Source of the DNA: CAZYSK01 sp964649415 | GTDB taxonomy: Bacteria; Chloroflexota; Anaerolineae; B4-G1 | DNA: 64,000 nucleotides | NCBI GenBank assembly: GCA_964649415.1 | Contig: CAZYSK010000011.1 | Coordinates: 1 to 64,000, forward strand | Direction of reading: 5' to 3' | Program-made: the position numbers and the translations under genes | Shown here: one piece after another, positions 19,056-27,249 of the stretch | Position numbering within the stretch: position 1 is the stretch's first letter | How the letters are laid out: each line of letters begins with the position of its first letter | Notes under the pieces: model-generated | What the model saw: the letters and a program-made list of their open reading frames with translations, nothing else | Told to the model about the DNA's origin: nothing | Database searches by the model: none

Positions 19056-21086
19056 ATGGATAAGACGATTCCCCTCCCCTTCCGGCAGGTGCACCTGGAT
19101 TTCCACACCTCACCCGATATCCCGGATGTAGGGGCCGAATTCGACGTCCAAGAGTTCGTCCACACGCTTCAGAGCGGGCACGTGAACTCGGTCACCGTGT
19201 TCGCCAAGTGTCACCACGGCTATAGCTACTACCCGACAAGGGTGGGCACACCGCATCCGCACCTCAAGCGCGACTTGCTGGGGGAGATGATCCAGGCGTG
19301 TCACAGAGCCGGCATCCGCGTACCCGTCTACACGACCGTCGTCTGGGACGAACTGGCGTGGGCCACGCATCCCGAATGGCGACAACTGTCACCGGACGGT
19401 CACATCGCCGGGCCCTCCAGCTCGCCCCTCGAACCGGGGTGGAAGAACCTGTGTCTGAACACCGGCTACGCCAACTACGTCATCGCCCAGATTGAGGAAA
19501 TCCTGGAGATGTACGAGGGCGACGGCCTGTTTATCGATATCGTCCGCTACGGGGATCAGCCCTGTGTCTGCGCCACCTGTCTGGGCCAGATGCTCGATCA
19601 GGGTCTGGATCCAGCGGATATCGATCAGATTGGGCGCTTCGCGCTGCAAGCTGAGCGCCGCTTCATGGATCGCACAACACGGGCCATCCGGGCGAAAGAC
19701 CCAAAACAGAGCGTCTATTTCAACAGCCGCTTGCGCATGGAGTGGAACCCGGAGATGGGCAACCGCCCGGAACTGCACAACTTCACGCACCTGGAGATTG
19801 AGTCGCTGCCCGGAGGATTCTGGGGCTACGATCACTTCCCGATGTACGTGCGCTACTTCCAGACCTTCGACCGCGACCTGGTGGGGCAGACGGGCCGATT
19901 CCACACCGCCTGGGGAGACTTCGGAGGACTGCGCAACCAGGCAGCGCTGACATTCGAGTGCTTCCAGGCGTTGGCCCACGGCGCTACGTGCAGCATTGGC
20001 GACCAACTACACCCTCGTGGTCGCCTGGAACCCGCGGTGTACCAACACATCGGCGCGGTTTACGCCGAGGTCGAACGGCGCGAGCCGTGGTGCGCGAACA
20101 CGCAGCCTTTGCCGGACATCGGCGTCATCACAGCCAACGCCGGGCGACACATGCGCGAGGGCGGGATCAACGAGAGTGACCGGGGTGCGCTGCACACACT
20201 GGAGCAGCTCAAACATCAGTTCCAGTTCATCGACGCCGGCAGCGATCTCTCGCCGTACGCGGTGGTGATTCTACCGGACGCGGTGCCGGTGGACACGGCG
20301 CTGGCGGAGAGACTGCGGGCCTATCTATCTGCGGGGGGCAGGCTGTTGATCACCGATCGCTCCGGATGGAACGAGGAAATGGGCGACTTTGCGCTCGCAC
20401 ATGAGATGGGCGTGCACTGGGCAGGCGTGGCGACGCATACGCCGGACTATCTCGTGGTCGGACCTGAACTGAGCGACGGAATCGAGCCCATGCACCACGT
20501 ATGCCTGCTGCCGGGCGTGCGTGTGACCGCCGATCCACACGCGCGCGCGTTGGCCTGGTCCGGCGTACCCTACTTCAACCGCACCTGGCAGCACTTCTGT
20601 TCGCACCAGTACACGCCGATGGACCGCACTACCGGCGATCCTGTCGCCGTGCAGAATGGAGCCGTCGTCTACGTGGCCCGGCCGCTGTTCCGCGAATACG
20701 CCGAATCCGCCCGGCGCGTGCACAAACAGGTGCTGGCGAACTGCCTGAACATACTGTTGCCACAGCCCAGGGTAGGCACGCACAACCTGCCCAGCACAGC
20801 GATTATCACCGCGCGGCAGCAAGGAGACGACCTGCTGGTACACCTGCTGCACTATATCCATCAACGACGTGGCCACAGCCTGGACGTGATCGAAGACGTC
20901 CTGCCGCTGCACGACGCTACGCTGAGCATCCGGGCGACACAGCGCCCATCGGCCGTGCAGTTGGTGCCAGAGAGGCAGGCAATCGAGTGGACCTGGGAGG
21001 GGGGATACGTGCGCTTCACGGTGCCACGTGTGGACGGCTATCAGATCGTACAGTTGGCCGGCGCAGTTGGACCGCGCCCACGCTAG
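19056..21086 (+). CDS. Putative glycoside hydrolase (GHL6-like) with beta-galactosidase trimerisation-like domain
   Basis: 676 residues, ATG after AGGAGG (about 6-nt spacing). The N-terminal half (residues 1-330) matches the TIM-barrel proteins known as hypothetical glycosyl hydrolase 6: RQVHLDFHTSPDIPDVG at the start, FAKCHHGYSYYPT, VPVYTTVVWDE, GLFIDIVRYG and HLEIESLPGGFWGYDHF. Residues about 350-560 look like the beta-galactosidase trimerisation (glutamine-amidotransferase-like) domain: DIGVITANAGR, ALHTLEQLKHQFQFID, GGRLLITDRSG. No signal peptide, so probably cytoplasmic. Substrate unknown; these proteins are often annotated as alpha-L-fucosidase-like or alpha-amylase family. Lies between uvrA and queG, 54 and 14 nt away. 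Confidence 0.75.
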   Translation: MDKTIPLPFRQVHLDFHTSPDIPDVGAEFDVQEFVHTLQSGHVNSVTVFAKCHHGYSYYPTRVGTPHPHLKRDLLGEMIQACHRAGIRVPVYTTVVWDELAWATHPEWRQLSPDGHIAGPSSSPLEPGWKNLCLNTGYANYVIAQIEEILEMYEGDGLFIDIVRYGDQPCVCATCLGQMLDQGLDPADIDQIGRFALQAERRFMDRTTRAIRAKDPKQSVYFNSRLRMEWNPEMGNRPELHNFTHLEIESLPGGFWGYDHFPMYVRYFQTFDRDLVGQTGRFHTAWGDFGGLRNQAALTFECFQALAHGATCSIGDQLHPRGRLEPAVYQHIGAVYAEVERREPWCANTQPLPDIGVITANAGRHMREGGINESDRGALHTLEQLKHQFQFIDAGSDLSPYAVVILPDAVPVDTALAERLRAYLSAGGRLLITDRSGWNEEMGDFALAHEMGVHWAGVATHTPDYLVVGPELSDGIEPMHHVCLLPGVRVTADPHARALAWSGVPYFNRTWQHFCSHQYTPMDRTTGDPVAVQNGAVVYVARPLFREYAESARRVHKQVLANCLNILLPQPRVGTHNLPSTAIITARQQGDDLLVHLLHYIHQRRGHSLDVIEDVLPLHDATLSIRATQRPSAVQLVPERQAIEWTWEGGYVRFTVPRVDGYQIVQLAGAVGPRPR

Positions 21087-21100
21087 CCCACAAGCCTGAG

Positions 21101-22264
21101 ATGAGCCTGACCGCACGGATATGCGAGTTTGCGCGTGCCCTGGGGTTTGACCTGGTGGGCGTCGCGCCCGCCCGTCCTGCCCCGCGGCTCGACGCCTATC
21201 ATTCGTGGCTCGCCCACGGCTACCACGGAGAGATGGGCTATCTGGCCCGACCGGACCGCGTCGAACGCAGGGACGACCCGGCCAGAATCGTGCCAGGGGC
21301 CCGGTCCGTCGTCTGCGTCGGTCTGAACTACTACTCCGGTCCACCTCCCTCACTCGCGCGAGACCCGTCACGCGGGCTGATCTCCAACCATGCCTGGGGC
21401 CTGGACTACCACAGCCTGATGATGCCCCTCCTGGAAGAACTGGCGGCTTTCATCCGTGCCGAGGCAGGAGGTAGCGCGGTAGGCGCGCGCCCTTCCAGGT
21501 TCGGGGCGCGCGCCTACGTGGATACAGGGCCGGTGCTGGAACGGGCCTACGCGGCCAAGGCTGGCCTGGGTTTCGTGGGCAAGAACACGTGCCTGATACA
21601 CCCCCGGATGGGCTCCTGGCTTTTCTTGGGGGAGATCCTTCTCAGTGTCGATTTGGACCCGACGCCGGAACCGAAAGGCGTGAGCTGTGGCACGTGCACA
21701 CGCTGCCTCGATGCCTGCCCCACGGGTGCCTTGATCGCCCCGTACGTGCTGGATGCCCGGCGCTGCATCTCCTACCTGACGATCGAATTGAAGGGACCCA
21801 TCCCGCGAGAACTTCGGCCGCTCATAGGCAACCGGGTCTACGGCTGCGACGTGTGCCAGGCCATCTGTCCGTGGCAACGCTTCGCCATGCCCACCAAAGA
21901 GCGCTCCCTCTATGCCACGTCGATCGATCAGTCCGCGCCGGCGCTCCTGGACTTGATTGGGTTGACTGAAGAGGCATTCCACCAGCGATACGAGCGCACG
22001 CCGATCTTACGAACGAAACGCCGAGGGCTGCTGCGCAACGCGGCAGTGGCGCTGGGGAATTGGGGAGACAAGCAGGCAGTCACGGCACTGGTGAAAGCCC
22101 TCACCGACGTCGAGCCACTCGTGCGAGGCCACGCGGCCTGGGCACTGGGACGCATCGACGAACCGTCGGCTCGACAGATGCTCGGGAATGCCCTGCAACG
22201 CGAGCAAGACCCCTACGTGCGCGAAGAAATACGGACCGCTTTGACTACCCCGCATTCTCGGTGA
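21101..22264 (+). CDS. queG: Epoxyqueuosine reductase
   Basis: 387 residues from the ATG at 21101, 14 nt after the preceding stop; the longer upstream frame overlaps the glycosidase gene and is not used. QueG is a cobalamin-dependent, iron-sulfur enzyme that makes queuosine in tRNA from epoxyqueuosine. Visible: DTGPVLERAYAAKAGLGFVG (the conserved D and the GK-N region), 4Fe-4S motifs CGTCTRCLDACPTGAL and CDVCQAICPW, and a C-terminal HEAT-like repeat pair (VEPLVRGHAAWALGRIDE). The family is normally 350-390 residues, so this is full length. Confidence 0.93.
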   Translation: MSLTARICEFARALGFDLVGVAPARPAPRLDAYHSWLAHGYHGEMGYLARPDRVERRDDPARIVPGARSVVCVGLNYYSGPPPSLARDPSRGLISNHAWGLDYHSLMMPLLEELAAFIRAEAGGSAVGARPSRFGARAYVDTGPVLERAYAAKAGLGFVGKNTCLIHPRMGSWLFLGEILLSVDLDPTPEPKGVSCGTCTRCLDACPTGALIAPYVLDARRCISYLTIELKGPIPRELRPLIGNRVYGCDVCQAICPWQRFAMPTKERSLYATSIDQSAPALLDLIGLTEEAFHQRYERTPILRTKRRGLLRNAAVALGNWGDKQAVTALVKALTDVEPLVRGHAAWALGRIDEPSARQMLGNALQREQDPYVREEIRTALTTPHSR

Positions 22265-22369
22265 CGCCGCACCCCCTTGGCGTCCCCCACGCCTGCTGCC
22301 GCGACCAAGGCTTCCCGCAGCGACACAGCAACCGCGTCCGTCGCCTCTCACAATTGCGTCAACCCGTTC

Positions 22370-22413
22370 GTAACACAACCGTAACCCAACCAGGCGCATG
22401 AATACGGTATGAT
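22370..22413 (+). promoter_or_regulatory. 11-bp direct repeat plus -10 box, OmpR/PhoB-type operator candidate
   Basis: GTAACACAACC (22370-22380) is followed at once by GTAACCCAACC (22381-22391), with TATGAT at 22408-22413. There is no convincing -35 hexamer; the repeats occupy its place. Head-to-tail 11-bp repeats replacing -35 are characteristic of activators of the PhoB/OmpR family. A leader of about 85 nt then runs to the ATG at 22503. It contains a GGTGC/GCACC hairpin and a CGGG/CCCG hairpin, but I match it to no known riboswitch. Confidence 0.45.
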
Positions 22414-22502
22414 GGGCATGCTTATGGTTCCGATTGGTGCCTGCGGTTGAGCACCATGCAGGAGCGGGGAGAAAACCCGACACGCATTGCCGAGTGGCCC
22501 AA

Positions 22503-22922
22503 ATGAAACCAATTACCGTTTTACTTGTCGATAGCAACCAACACTCCCTGCGCATCGTCACGCACTTCCTGGAGGTTCAGGACAACGTAGCCGTGATTGG
22601 CACAGCTCGTGGAAGCAGAGAAGCCCTGGCACAGACCCAGGCCCTGCAACCCGACGTCGTCCTGGTCGACGTTTCCACACCCAACGGGCACGGCCTGGAG
22701 GCCATCTCTCGTCTGCGCGCGACGAGCCCCACGCTCGGCATCATCGCTCTGGCGGCGGTTCACACGGGGGGACACTGGCAGGCAGCCCTGGCGGCAGGTG
22801 CGGATGACTTCATCCCCAAGTTCTCGATGAGCATCAACCTGCTTCCAGCCATTCATCGGATTGTGCAAGTTAGCCAGACCAGCAGAGCCATGGCAAGTGC
22901 CCGAGAGCCACAAGCTCTCTGA
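22503..22922 (+). CDS. Stand-alone receiver-domain response regulator
   Basis: 139 residues from the ATG at 22503; a longer in-frame start at 22434 would add unrelated residues. The receiver fold has its acidic residue in LLVDSNQHS, the phospho-acceptor Asp in VVLVDVSTPNG (about residue 58), and Lys in DDFIPKFS. The NarL/CheB-like receiver is not followed by a DNA-binding domain. First gene of a four-gene signalling operon. Confidence 0.85.
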   Translation: MKPITVLLVDSNQHSLRIVTHFLEVQDNVAVIGTARGSREALAQTQALQPDVVLVDVSTPNGHGLEAISRLRATSPTLGIIALAAVHTGGHWQAALAAGADDFIPKFSMSINLLPAIHRIVQVSQTSRAMASAREPQAL

Positions 22923-22994
22923 CACAGCCCACGGATAGGAACACGATATGCGGAAAGGGAACGCACGTTCTACACCTACGGTAGGGGCTACGTC

Positions 22995-23432
22995 ATGAAG
23001 AAGACTGACAAGACAGTGCTGATCATCGAAGATAGTCCGGCTCAGGCACTCGCGCTCGAGAGCCTCCTGAGGGAAGAAGGACTTGGGGTACTCTGGGCAC
23101 CTGATGGGAAAGTTGGCCTGCACCAGGCCCAGGTGCATGCACCAGACGCGATTCTGCTTGACATCGAGATGCCCGAAATGGACGGTTTCGAGGCGTGTAA
23201 GCAACTGAAGCGCGACGATCAGACGGCTGGCATCCCGATCGTGATGCTGACCGTCCGTGACGATGCTAGCACGGCGCTCCATAGCATGGATCTGGGAGCG
23301 ATTGACTTCGTGCCCAAAGACGCCTTCTGCGGCCCCATACTCCTGGAGACCCTGCGCCAGCTCCGCATCTTGCCAAGGTCTGACAACCGCGTCCCAGTTA
23401 CAGAGGGCGATTGGACAATGGCGGATGAATGA
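22995..23432 (+). CDS. Stand-alone receiver-domain response regulator
   Basis: 145 residues. IIEDSPAQALAL (acidic pair), AILLDIEMPEMDGF with the phospho-acceptor Asp near residue 56, MLTVRDD with the Thr, and DFVPKD with the Lys are all present. No output domain. The stop overlaps the start of the next gene by 8 nt, indicating translational coupling. Confidence 0.88.
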   Translation: MKKTDKTVLIIEDSPAQALALESLLREEGLGVLWAPDGKVGLHQAQVHAPDAILLDIEMPEMDGFEACKQLKRDDQTAGIPIVMLTVRDDASTALHSMDLGAIDFVPKDAFCGPILLETLRQLRILPRSDNRVPVTEGDWTMADE

Positions 23433-23835
23433 GTCCCAAACGATACCCGTTCGCACGGAGTTTGACGTCCACGTGGCACGGATGCACGTGCGCACGCTTG
23501 CCCGCGCGGCGGGTTTCGACGTCACAGAGCAAGCCCGCATCGCTATGGCAACGTCATTCCTGGCTCGAGCACTGGGATTGGGGGAAGTGTATCAAGGGCA
23601 AGTCAGCGTGGACTGCCTGGACGACGGAGGCACCCCATGTGTGCGGGTGGTCTGTACCGCCGTTGACGGCGCGACGAGCGATCTCACGTCTGGTGCACTT
23701 GCAGATACCAGATGGCTGGTGGACGAGCTCACCATTGAAGAGACACCGCCCAACAACCTGAAGGCCACCCTGGTCAAGTGGGTTACGCAAGGAGAAAGCT
23801 ATGCACAACACAGCATGCACACACGACGCAGATAG
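23425..23835 (+). CDS. RsbT/RsbW-like anti-sigma-type protein, degenerate
   Basis: 136 residues starting at the ATG at 23425, which overlaps the preceding stop (ATGAATGA). Residues about 13-50 resemble the first helices of RsbT-type GHKL proteins (VRTLARAAGFDVTEQARIAM). The N-box (normally E-L-x-x-N) reads SFLARALGL, without Glu or Asn, and no DxGxG box follows, so ATP binding is doubtful. Such proteins act in partner-switching control of sigma factors or kinases. Its position between receiver and kinase genes suggests a regulatory adaptor. Overlaps the next gene by 35 nt. Confidence 0.5.
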   Translation: MNESQTIPVRTEFDVHVARMHVRTLARAAGFDVTEQARIAMATSFLARALGLGEVYQGQVSVDCLDDGGTPCVRVVCTAVDGATSDLTSGALADTRWLVDELTIEETPPNNLKATLVKWVTQGESYAQHSMHTRRR

Positions 23836-25372
23836 CAGGAGCGCTCCGATGCTCGAAGACAAGGCGATGCTGGGGTATCAGGCATTGGACTCCCTGTCAG
23901 ACGGCGTGGTGATCAACGATGTCACGGGCCAGGTGGTCTTGCTCAACCCAGCCGCCGCACGCATGCTGCACATGGATTCCCAGACTGCAACGGAACAGAC
24001 TGTCCACACGCTCTTCGAGCCGCTTGCTGCCCAAGGCCGTCTGAGCATCGTGGACGCAATGGAGCGTGTATACGCCAATCCGCACGCCTACGGACGAGAC
24101 GGGGAACCTGCCGAGACAGTCATCGAGGCCAACACGCGCTATATCCAGGCTCATCTCTCTCCCATGATGAACGACGCCGGGGACTTCTTGGGAGTTGTGA
24201 CCTTGCTGCGCGACGTCACGCGCGAGATCGAGGCCCATCGGGTCACCAGCGACTTCGTCTCCACCGTCTCGCGCGAATTGCGAATGCCATTGACCGCCAT
24301 CAAGGGCTACTGCGACCTGTTGTCGCGGGATTCCCTGGATCAGCTCGGCGAGGAGCACGGGCGCTTCCTGCAGATCATCCAGAGCAACGCCGATCATCTC
24401 GTCGCGCTCATCAACGACCTGCTGGAGATCAGCCGCATAGAGAGCCACCGCCTGGATCTGGACATCCAGCCCATCCAAATGGAGACGCTCGTCCGCGATA
24501 TCGCAGCCAATCTGATCCGACCGCAATGCGACCGGAAAGGCCTACGTCTCACCGTGGAGATCGAGCCCGACCTTGGCCCAGTACTGGGCGACCTGAGCAG
24601 GCTGAAGCAGGTGATCACCAGTCTGGTCAACACCGCCTGCCGCTACACACCGGAAGGGGGCCGAATCGCCCTCTCCCTCTCACGTGCAGAGCAGGGGGTG
24701 AGGGTAGATGTCACCAACACAGGCACCGGAATCTCCCAACAGGATCAGACCGGCATGTTCCGGCGTTTCTACCGCCCAGAGAACTCACTCACCCACGGAC
24801 TCTACGGCACCGGGCTTGAACTACCGATCGCCAAGATGCTGGTCGAGATGCATGGCGGACGTCTTTGGGTAGAGGGTACACCGGGGCAGGGCAGCACCTT
24901 CACGTTCATGCTGCCCCAACACGTCGTCTCTGTAGGTGCGAGCGCCCGCGAGAAGGCAACACAATCCAGGCAAGCACATACCGTGCTGGTCGTAGAGGAC
25001 GACACCGACATTGCTCAACTCATCGCCCTTCAGTTACGTCGGGAGGGGTTTGAGGTGATCACGACCGCGTATGGCAAGGAGGCCATTTCACTGGCACACT
25101 CCCACACGGTTGACCTGATCACGCTGGATATGATGCTTCCTGACATCACCGGCACAGAAGTACTGCATCGGATCAAGGCCGACCCGGCGACAGCAGAAAC
25201 ACCCGTGATCATCGTCTCGGTGCTGCTGCCCGAGCAGAGCGAGGCCGGAGGGCTTGGAGCAGTGGACTACATCACCAAACCATTCGCGTTTGAAAAGCTC
25301 ATGGAGAGCATCCGGCACACACTGAAGACTTCGGGACGGAGACCAATGGCGCGGGTGGGGATGAATAAGTGA
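23801..25372 (+). CDS. PAS-hybrid histidine kinase-like protein lacking the phosphoacceptor His
   Basis: 523 residues from the ATG at 23801 with AAGGAG at 6-nt spacing; an ATG at 23849, also with AGGAG, would give 507. Domains: PAS at about 24-140 (GVVINDVTGQVVLLNPAA), dimerisation segment at 148-210, ATPase domain at about 255-375, receiver at about 390-510. The H-box reads VSRELRMPLTAIKGY where the family has S-H-E-L-R; Arg158 replaces the histidine. The G1 box reads NTGTGI instead of DTGxGI, and G2 is GTGLELPI. The C-terminal receiver is intact (VVEDDTD, TLDMMLPD, ITKPF). It could be a scaffold or pseudokinase whose receiver is phosphorylated by others. Confidence 0.85.
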   Translation: MHNTACTHDADSRSAPMLEDKAMLGYQALDSLSDGVVINDVTGQVVLLNPAAARMLHMDSQTATEQTVHTLFEPLAAQGRLSIVDAMERVYANPHAYGRDGEPAETVIEANTRYIQAHLSPMMNDAGDFLGVVTLLRDVTREIEAHRVTSDFVSTVSRELRMPLTAIKGYCDLLSRDSLDQLGEEHGRFLQIIQSNADHLVALINDLLEISRIESHRLDLDIQPIQMETLVRDIAANLIRPQCDRKGLRLTVEIEPDLGPVLGDLSRLKQVITSLVNTACRYTPEGGRIALSLSRAEQGVRVDVTNTGTGISQQDQTGMFRRFYRPENSLTHGLYGTGLELPIAKMLVEMHGGRLWVEGTPGQGSTFTFMLPQHVVSVGASAREKATQSRQAHTVLVVEDDTDIAQLIALQLRREGFEVITTAYGKEAISLAHSHTVDLITLDMMLPDITGTEVLHRIKADPATAETPVIIVSVLLPEQSEAGGLGAVDYITKPFAFEKLMESIRHTLKTSGRRPMARVGMNK

Positions 25373-25376
25373 GCAG

Positions 25377-25937
25377 TCACTCGCGCACTTGGTCTCGATA
25401 GACCTCTTCCTTCAACACGCCGATAAACGGAAGGTTTCTGTATTCCTCGGCGTAGTCCAAGCCGTATCCGATCACGAACTCGTCCGGCACCTCGAAGCCG
25501 ACCAGGTCCACCGGCACATCGATCTCGCGCCGGGAGGGTTTGCTCAGAAGTGTGCATACCCGGAGGCTAGCCGGGCGGCGTGTCCGCAAGTTGCGCGTGA
25601 TGTAGTCCAGCGTGCGACCCGAATCAATGATGTCCTCCACAATCAGCACGTGCCGCCCCTCGATGCTGCGCTCCAAGTCCAACAGGATACGCACGACTCC
25701 GCTGCTCTGCGTATCCGCACCATAGGAAGAGATCTCCATGAAATCCACCGCATGGCGCACTTCCAACTGACGCATCAGATCAGCAAGAAATATGAACGCT
25801 CCCTTGAGCACGCAGATCAAGAGGAGCCGGTCTGCGTCGGTGTACATGGCGTTGAGCGCATGGCCCAACTCCACCACCCGTGACTGCAGCGCTTGCTCCG
25901 GGATCAAGACCTTGGCGACGTCATCTCGGAATCCCAT
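25377..25937 (-). CDS. hpt: Hypoxanthine phosphoribosyltransferase (copy A)
   Basis: 186 residues from the ATG at 25935-25937, with GAGGGA upstream; the longer frame has no such site. It converts hypoxanthine/guanine and PRPP to IMP/GMP. The PRPP loop VLIVEDIIDSGRTLDYI and the LKGAFIFLADL loop are intact, as is VGYGLDYAEEYRNLPFIGVL. It ends 5 nt from the convergent kinase stop. It is a paralogue of the next gene (same motifs throughout, about half identical by eye), a tandem duplicate. Confidence 0.92.
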   Translation of the reverse strand: MGFRDDVAKVLIPEQALQSRVVELGHALNAMYTDADRLLLICVLKGAFIFLADLMRQLEVRHAVDFMEISSYGADTQSSGVVRILLDLERSIEGRHVLIVEDIIDSGRTLDYITRNLRTRRPASLRVCTLLSKPSRREIDVPVDLVGFEVPDEFVIGYGLDYAEEYRNLPFIGVLKEEVYRDQVRE

Positions 25938-25987
25938 ACTTCCCTCTTTCCTCCCGCCGCCACCAGATCCCCGCATCCAGCCCTGGG

Positions 25988-26530
25988 CTACTCGTACACC
26001 TCTGGCTTCAAAGCCCCGATATACGGCAGCGTGCGGAAATGATCGGCGTAATCCAGCCCGAAACCCACCACCCACACGTCAGATATCTCGAAGCCAACAT
26101 AGTCCACAGGCACCTCAACCTCACGGCGCTCTGGCTTGCTAAGGAGAACGCAGGTGCGCAGAGAGGCGGGCTGACGAGCGCGAAATGCACGCAGCAGATA
26201 CTCCAGCGTGTGCCCCGTATCCACAATGTCCTCTACGATCAGCACGTGGCGACCGGTGACACTGATCCTCGTGTCCATGATCAGCCGCACCGCCCCGGCA
26301 CTCGCGCCCTTGTTGTAGCTGGAGAGGGCAATGAAGTCCACGTGGTGGGGCACAGTCAGCCCACGGACCAGGTCGGCCAGGAAGATAAAGGCCCCCTTCA
26401 ACACACCAATCAGCACGAAATCCTCGGCATCGGCATAGTCGGCGCTGATCTGCGCGCTCAGCTCCCTCACGCGCACTGAGATCGCGTCCTCGTTCAGCAG
26501 CACCCGTTCAATTGGGTCAGATAGTATCAT
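25988..26530 (-). CDS. hpt: Hypoxanthine phosphoribosyltransferase (copy B)
   Basis: 180 residues. PRPP-binding HVLIVEDIVDTGHTLEYLL, GVLKGAFIFLADLVRGL and GFGLDYADHFRTLPYIGAL are intact. The start overlaps the thymidine kinase stop by 14 nt, so the three salvage genes form one transcript (tdk-hpt-hpt). Two tandem HPRTs may split hypoxanthine and guanine (or xanthine) preference. Confidence 0.93.
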   Translation of the reverse strand: MILSDPIERVLLNEDAISVRVRELSAQISADYADAEDFVLIGVLKGAFIFLADLVRGLTVPHHVDFIALSSYNKGASAGAVRLIMDTRISVTGRHVLIVEDIVDTGHTLEYLLRAFRARQPASLRTCVLLSKPERREVEVPVDYVGFEISDVWVVGFGLDYADHFRTLPYIGALKPEVYE

Positions 26531-27146
26531 CGCTCAGTGTCACCCGCTTCTTTGAATCTGCCTCGGCGTTGCCACGCGAAACCACGTGACAGCCCCGGCA
26601 GCGAGCCTCGTACACCTCACTGGCTCCCACCAGGATAACCGGGTCGTTGTAGGCCGCCGGACGACCATCAATGAGCCGTTGCGTGCGGCTGGCAGGCCCG
26701 CCACAGACCAGACAGATCGCGTGGAGCTTATCAACCTTCTCCGCGCGGGCCATCAGTTGCGGCATAGGTCCGAAGGGCTGCCCTCGAAAATCCATGTCCA
26801 GCCCCGCGACAATGACGCGCACGCCCCTGTCGGCTAGTTCCTCGCACAGATCGACCAGGTCGTCATCAAAGAACTGTCCCTCGTCCACAGCGACAACCGT
26901 CGTGTCCGGAGCGATCAAGGCTCGCAACCTAGCCGCGTTCTCCGCCGGCACTGCTTCGACCTGCAGCCCGTTGTGGGAAGCCACCTCCCGCTCAGCGTAG
27001 CGCGTATCCAACGCAGGCTTGAACACCTGCACCTTCTGGCGGGCGATCTGTGCCCGGCGCACCCGCCGGATCAACTCCTCTGTCTTGCCAGAGAACATAC
27101 TCCCGCAAACTACTTCGATCCATCCACTGCTGGGCTTGCCGTACAT
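26517..27146 (-). CDS. tdk: Thymidine kinase
   Basis: 209 residues if started at the ATG at 27146 (GAGG 11 nt upstream); an ATG at 27155 or TTG at 27167 is possible. Phosphorylates thymidine with ATP. P-loop GSMFSGKTEELIRR, Walker-B-like VVAVDEGQFFDDDLV, lasso AGLDMDFRGQPFG, and the structural zinc pairs CLVCGGPA and CRGCH mark the type II (TK1-like) family at its normal length. Confidence 0.95.
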   Translation of the reverse strand: MYGKPSSGWIEVVCGSMFSGKTEELIRRVRRAQIARQKVQVFKPALDTRYAEREVASHNGLQVEAVPAENAARLRALIAPDTTVVAVDEGQFFDDDLVDLCEELADRGVRVIVAGLDMDFRGQPFGPMPQLMARAEKVDKLHAICLVCGGPASRTQRLIDGRPAAYNDPVILVGASEVYEARCRGCHVVSRGNAEADSKKRVTLSDDTI

Positions 27147-27172
27147 TGGATCCATGTCCTCAATCAAGTCAA

Positions 27173-27229
27173 AACAAAAAAGAGGGGCAGTTTCAGTGCA
27201 TCCAACAACAAGATGCGCCGTCTGCCCCT
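27173..27229 (-). terminator. Rho-independent terminator after rpmE
   Basis: Read on the minus strand: stem AGGGGCAG (complement of 27222-27229) with CTGCCCCT (complement of 27183-27190), a nested GCGCATC/GGATGC stem in the loop, then a T-run from 27182 down to 27173. It ends the rplU-rpmA-rpmE transcript just before tdk. Confidence 0.8.
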
Positions 27230-27249
27230 ACGGATGCTCTGTCGCTCTC

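Noticed and set aside
20501..21100. N-terminal extension of queG by 200 codons.
   Set aside because: It overlaps the glycosidase gene in another frame and adds an Arg-rich sequence. QueG begins at 21101 by homology.
22414..22502. Possible riboswitch in the leader before the first receiver gene.
   Set aside because: Two small hairpins are visible but the conserved cores of cyclic di-GMP, cobalamin, SAM or glycine riboswitches do not fit.
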